Assembly: GCF_001039355.2 (NCBI RefSeq)
Contig: NW_019774513.1
Span: forward strand, 304,481-366,957
Source of the DNA: Lingula anatina
Taxonomy: Eukaryota > Brachiopoda > Lingulata > Lingulida > Lingulidae
Direction of reading: 5' to 3'
Length of the DNA: 62,477 nucleotides
Below, in pieces: positions 61,040-62,477 of this stretch. The position numbers and the translations under genes are program-made. Position 1 is the first letter of the stretch. Each line of letters begins with the position of its first letter. The notes below the pieces were generated by a model. It had not been told where the DNA came from, made no database searches, and was given only the letters and a program-made list of their open reading frames with translations.

Positions 61040-61263
61040 GGCTTCGTTCATATGAAAAATCTATCTTCTAAAAATCCATTTTCTATTCGCGGTATCTTGT
61101 GATCACGGTCTGTGCCCTGAATACCCCGCGGCATAATCACTGGCAGCGCGAGCCAGTTACTTCCAAAGCTGTAATTAATTCTCGGCTGCGCTCGGAGTGA
61201 TCACAAGATACCGCGAATAGAAAATAGACTTTTAGAAAATAGATTTTTCATGTGAACGGAGTC
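61040..61263. mobile_element. Harbinger-like foldback MITE, family A copy 2, with TAA duplication
   Basis: Starts GGCTTCGTTCATATGAAAAA and ends TTTTTCATGTGAACGGAGTC. The internal blocks GATCACGGTCTGTG and GGCAGCGCGAGCCAGTTACT are shared with the element at 31051-31302. It is flanked by TAA at 61037-61039 and 61264-61266. Confidence 0.82.
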
Positions 61264-62477
61264 TAAGACAACCGTTCTCCAACCTACCACGAAAGCAGAC
61301 ATATGATTCTGGTAGCATTGGGAAAAGAGAACATATATTGAAAGTATTTGAAAACATATTTCACTGTAAAAATCAACAGCCAGTGTGATGTACATGGTAT
61401 TCCTGCGGGTTAACAACGCTGTTCTTGGTCTTAATGTTTATCGTATTCATATTGTTGCACTCCTAGTGCTACCCGTATTCTACCTGGTAGAAATGAAATG
61501 ATATATTTCACTTCGCTTTGTTGGTAATTTTGTACAGGCATATACCCTAGCTTGTGCGCTGTGCAAAGTAAACCATGAAATTATACTTTATTCAATTATA
61601 CCATATCAATTTGTCTAGTTTTATATAAGCAGCGAAATAGCGGCTTATAGTTGTGTGAATCTGATCTAGGCAAAGAAAACCCATGAGTTTGGAATTTTTA
61701 AGAGGGAAAGGATGAAAATAACATCTGTGGGTTGTGATCCCTGTGGCAGCAGGTCTCCCACGTATTAGCCTCTCTCAGCCATGGGTGGAAATAATCCCCC
61801 GATGCCATAGGAGTAGCATCTGGGGAATCGCGTGGTCATCCCCCCCCCCCACGCACACACGTACACGCGCGACCCAAGTTTATTTTTCAAGCACATCAGT
61901 CATAAGTGCAGGATCGAATCAATAAGGCAAATAGAACCCGGCATTCCCCTTTTTGTTCTTTTTAAAAAAATTAATATTTGCTTTGTACATTATTTTGACC
62001 TTTATAGCCAAAGGAAGCCATCTATCTATTTATGCATTCACATACCCTTCTGTAATGATTCCCTTGCTCAATTCGCTCTTTGAAAAATAGCTGTATTACA
62101 TTATTGTCAATTGCATGAATCATTATCAATGACTCACGTATCGCAACAATTACAATCGTTTTGGTGCTTGAGCTTCGGGAGAGGGGGAGGGTCTTTCAAT
62201 CTGAGCATCATTTTTGTCTGATTCTCAAATAAAATTCATCATTAAACAGATCTCTCATCTCATATATTTTCCGCTATTTTTACCACACAGGCACGCATGC
62301 ACACACGCACACATACTTAAAATGCACCCTACTTACCTGGTGTGTCTGTGCGTGCGTTTGTGTAGTGTACTTAAGAGCCGTGCAAATTATTTCTATCCTG
62401 TGTAACCCCCCTTCTTCTCCTCTGCCCCCCACCAAAGTCCTAAAACGATTGATTTGCAGAGAGAGAGAGAGAGAGAG

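Larger units (their letters stand above)
57927..62477. other. Right-hand interval, repeats and no confident exon
   Basis: The missing 5' exon of the GPCR may lie here or beyond. One weak candidate on the minus strand ends with a phase-1 donor (ACCT|GTAAGT, GT at about 59990) but has no hydrophobic leader or paired acceptor. A second open segment, about 62338-62440, ends in CACCAG|GTAAGT and is low-complexity. Neither is called. The interval also holds two foldback elements and a possible retrotransposon remnant. Confidence 0.45.

Noticed and set aside
62338-62440. Open minus-strand segment between an AG and a GTAAGT, a possible exon at the window edge
   Set aside because: Composition is G-rich then ACAC-rich low complexity, with no recognisable domain and no phase partner to test against.

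Overview
The window looks like nuclear DNA of an animal, most likely a marine lophotrochozoan such as a mollusc, annelid or brachiopod. Genes are split by AT-rich introns with GT/AG borders, microsatellites and short foldback transposons are abundant, TACATGTA-like motifs recur, and gene content (divergent nicotinic-type receptor, CRF/DH44-like receptor, GT31 cluster) fits. The phylum is inference. There are no prokaryotic features. Exon models were built by hand from splice signals, reading-frame phase and family motifs; phases close at every junction of the models given.

Layout. 1-9.4 kb, minus strand: eleven exons of a CNBD2/CRIS-like cyclic-nucleotide-binding protein, running off the left edge. 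9.4-21.1 kb: gene-poor, with repeats, a ~540 bp tandem duplication across a single N, and a possible promoter/first exon near 17.3 kb. 21.2-30 kb, plus strand: three tandem GT31-type (beta-1,3-glycosyltransferase) type II membrane proteins sharing a CxxC...CxxxxC stem module. The first two look catalytically competent; the third has lost the DDD motif and the C-terminal tail. 31.9-37.2 kb, minus: a complete ten-exon Cys-loop (nicotinic-type) receptor subunit without the loop-C vicinal cysteines. 40.3-44.3 kb, minus: a complete six-exon SDR9C-type dehydrogenase (retinol dehydrogenase/17beta-HSD6-like). 46.4-46.7 kb: an assembly gap. 47.9-50.2 kb, plus: a two-exon protein kinase with a predicted signal peptide, many N-glycosylation sequons and a C-terminal membrane helix, implying a lumenal or extracellular kinase domain. 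52.4-57.9 kb, minus: ten exons of a class B GPCR of CRF/DH44-receptor type; its signal-peptide exon was not found. 58-62.5 kb: repeats, no confident exon.

The genes do not form an obvious pathway; only the three glycosyltransferases are a local duplication cluster. Mobile DNA is mostly non-autonomous foldback elements. One Harbinger-like element is visible in both filled and empty form, because two alleles seem to have been joined end to end at a single N.
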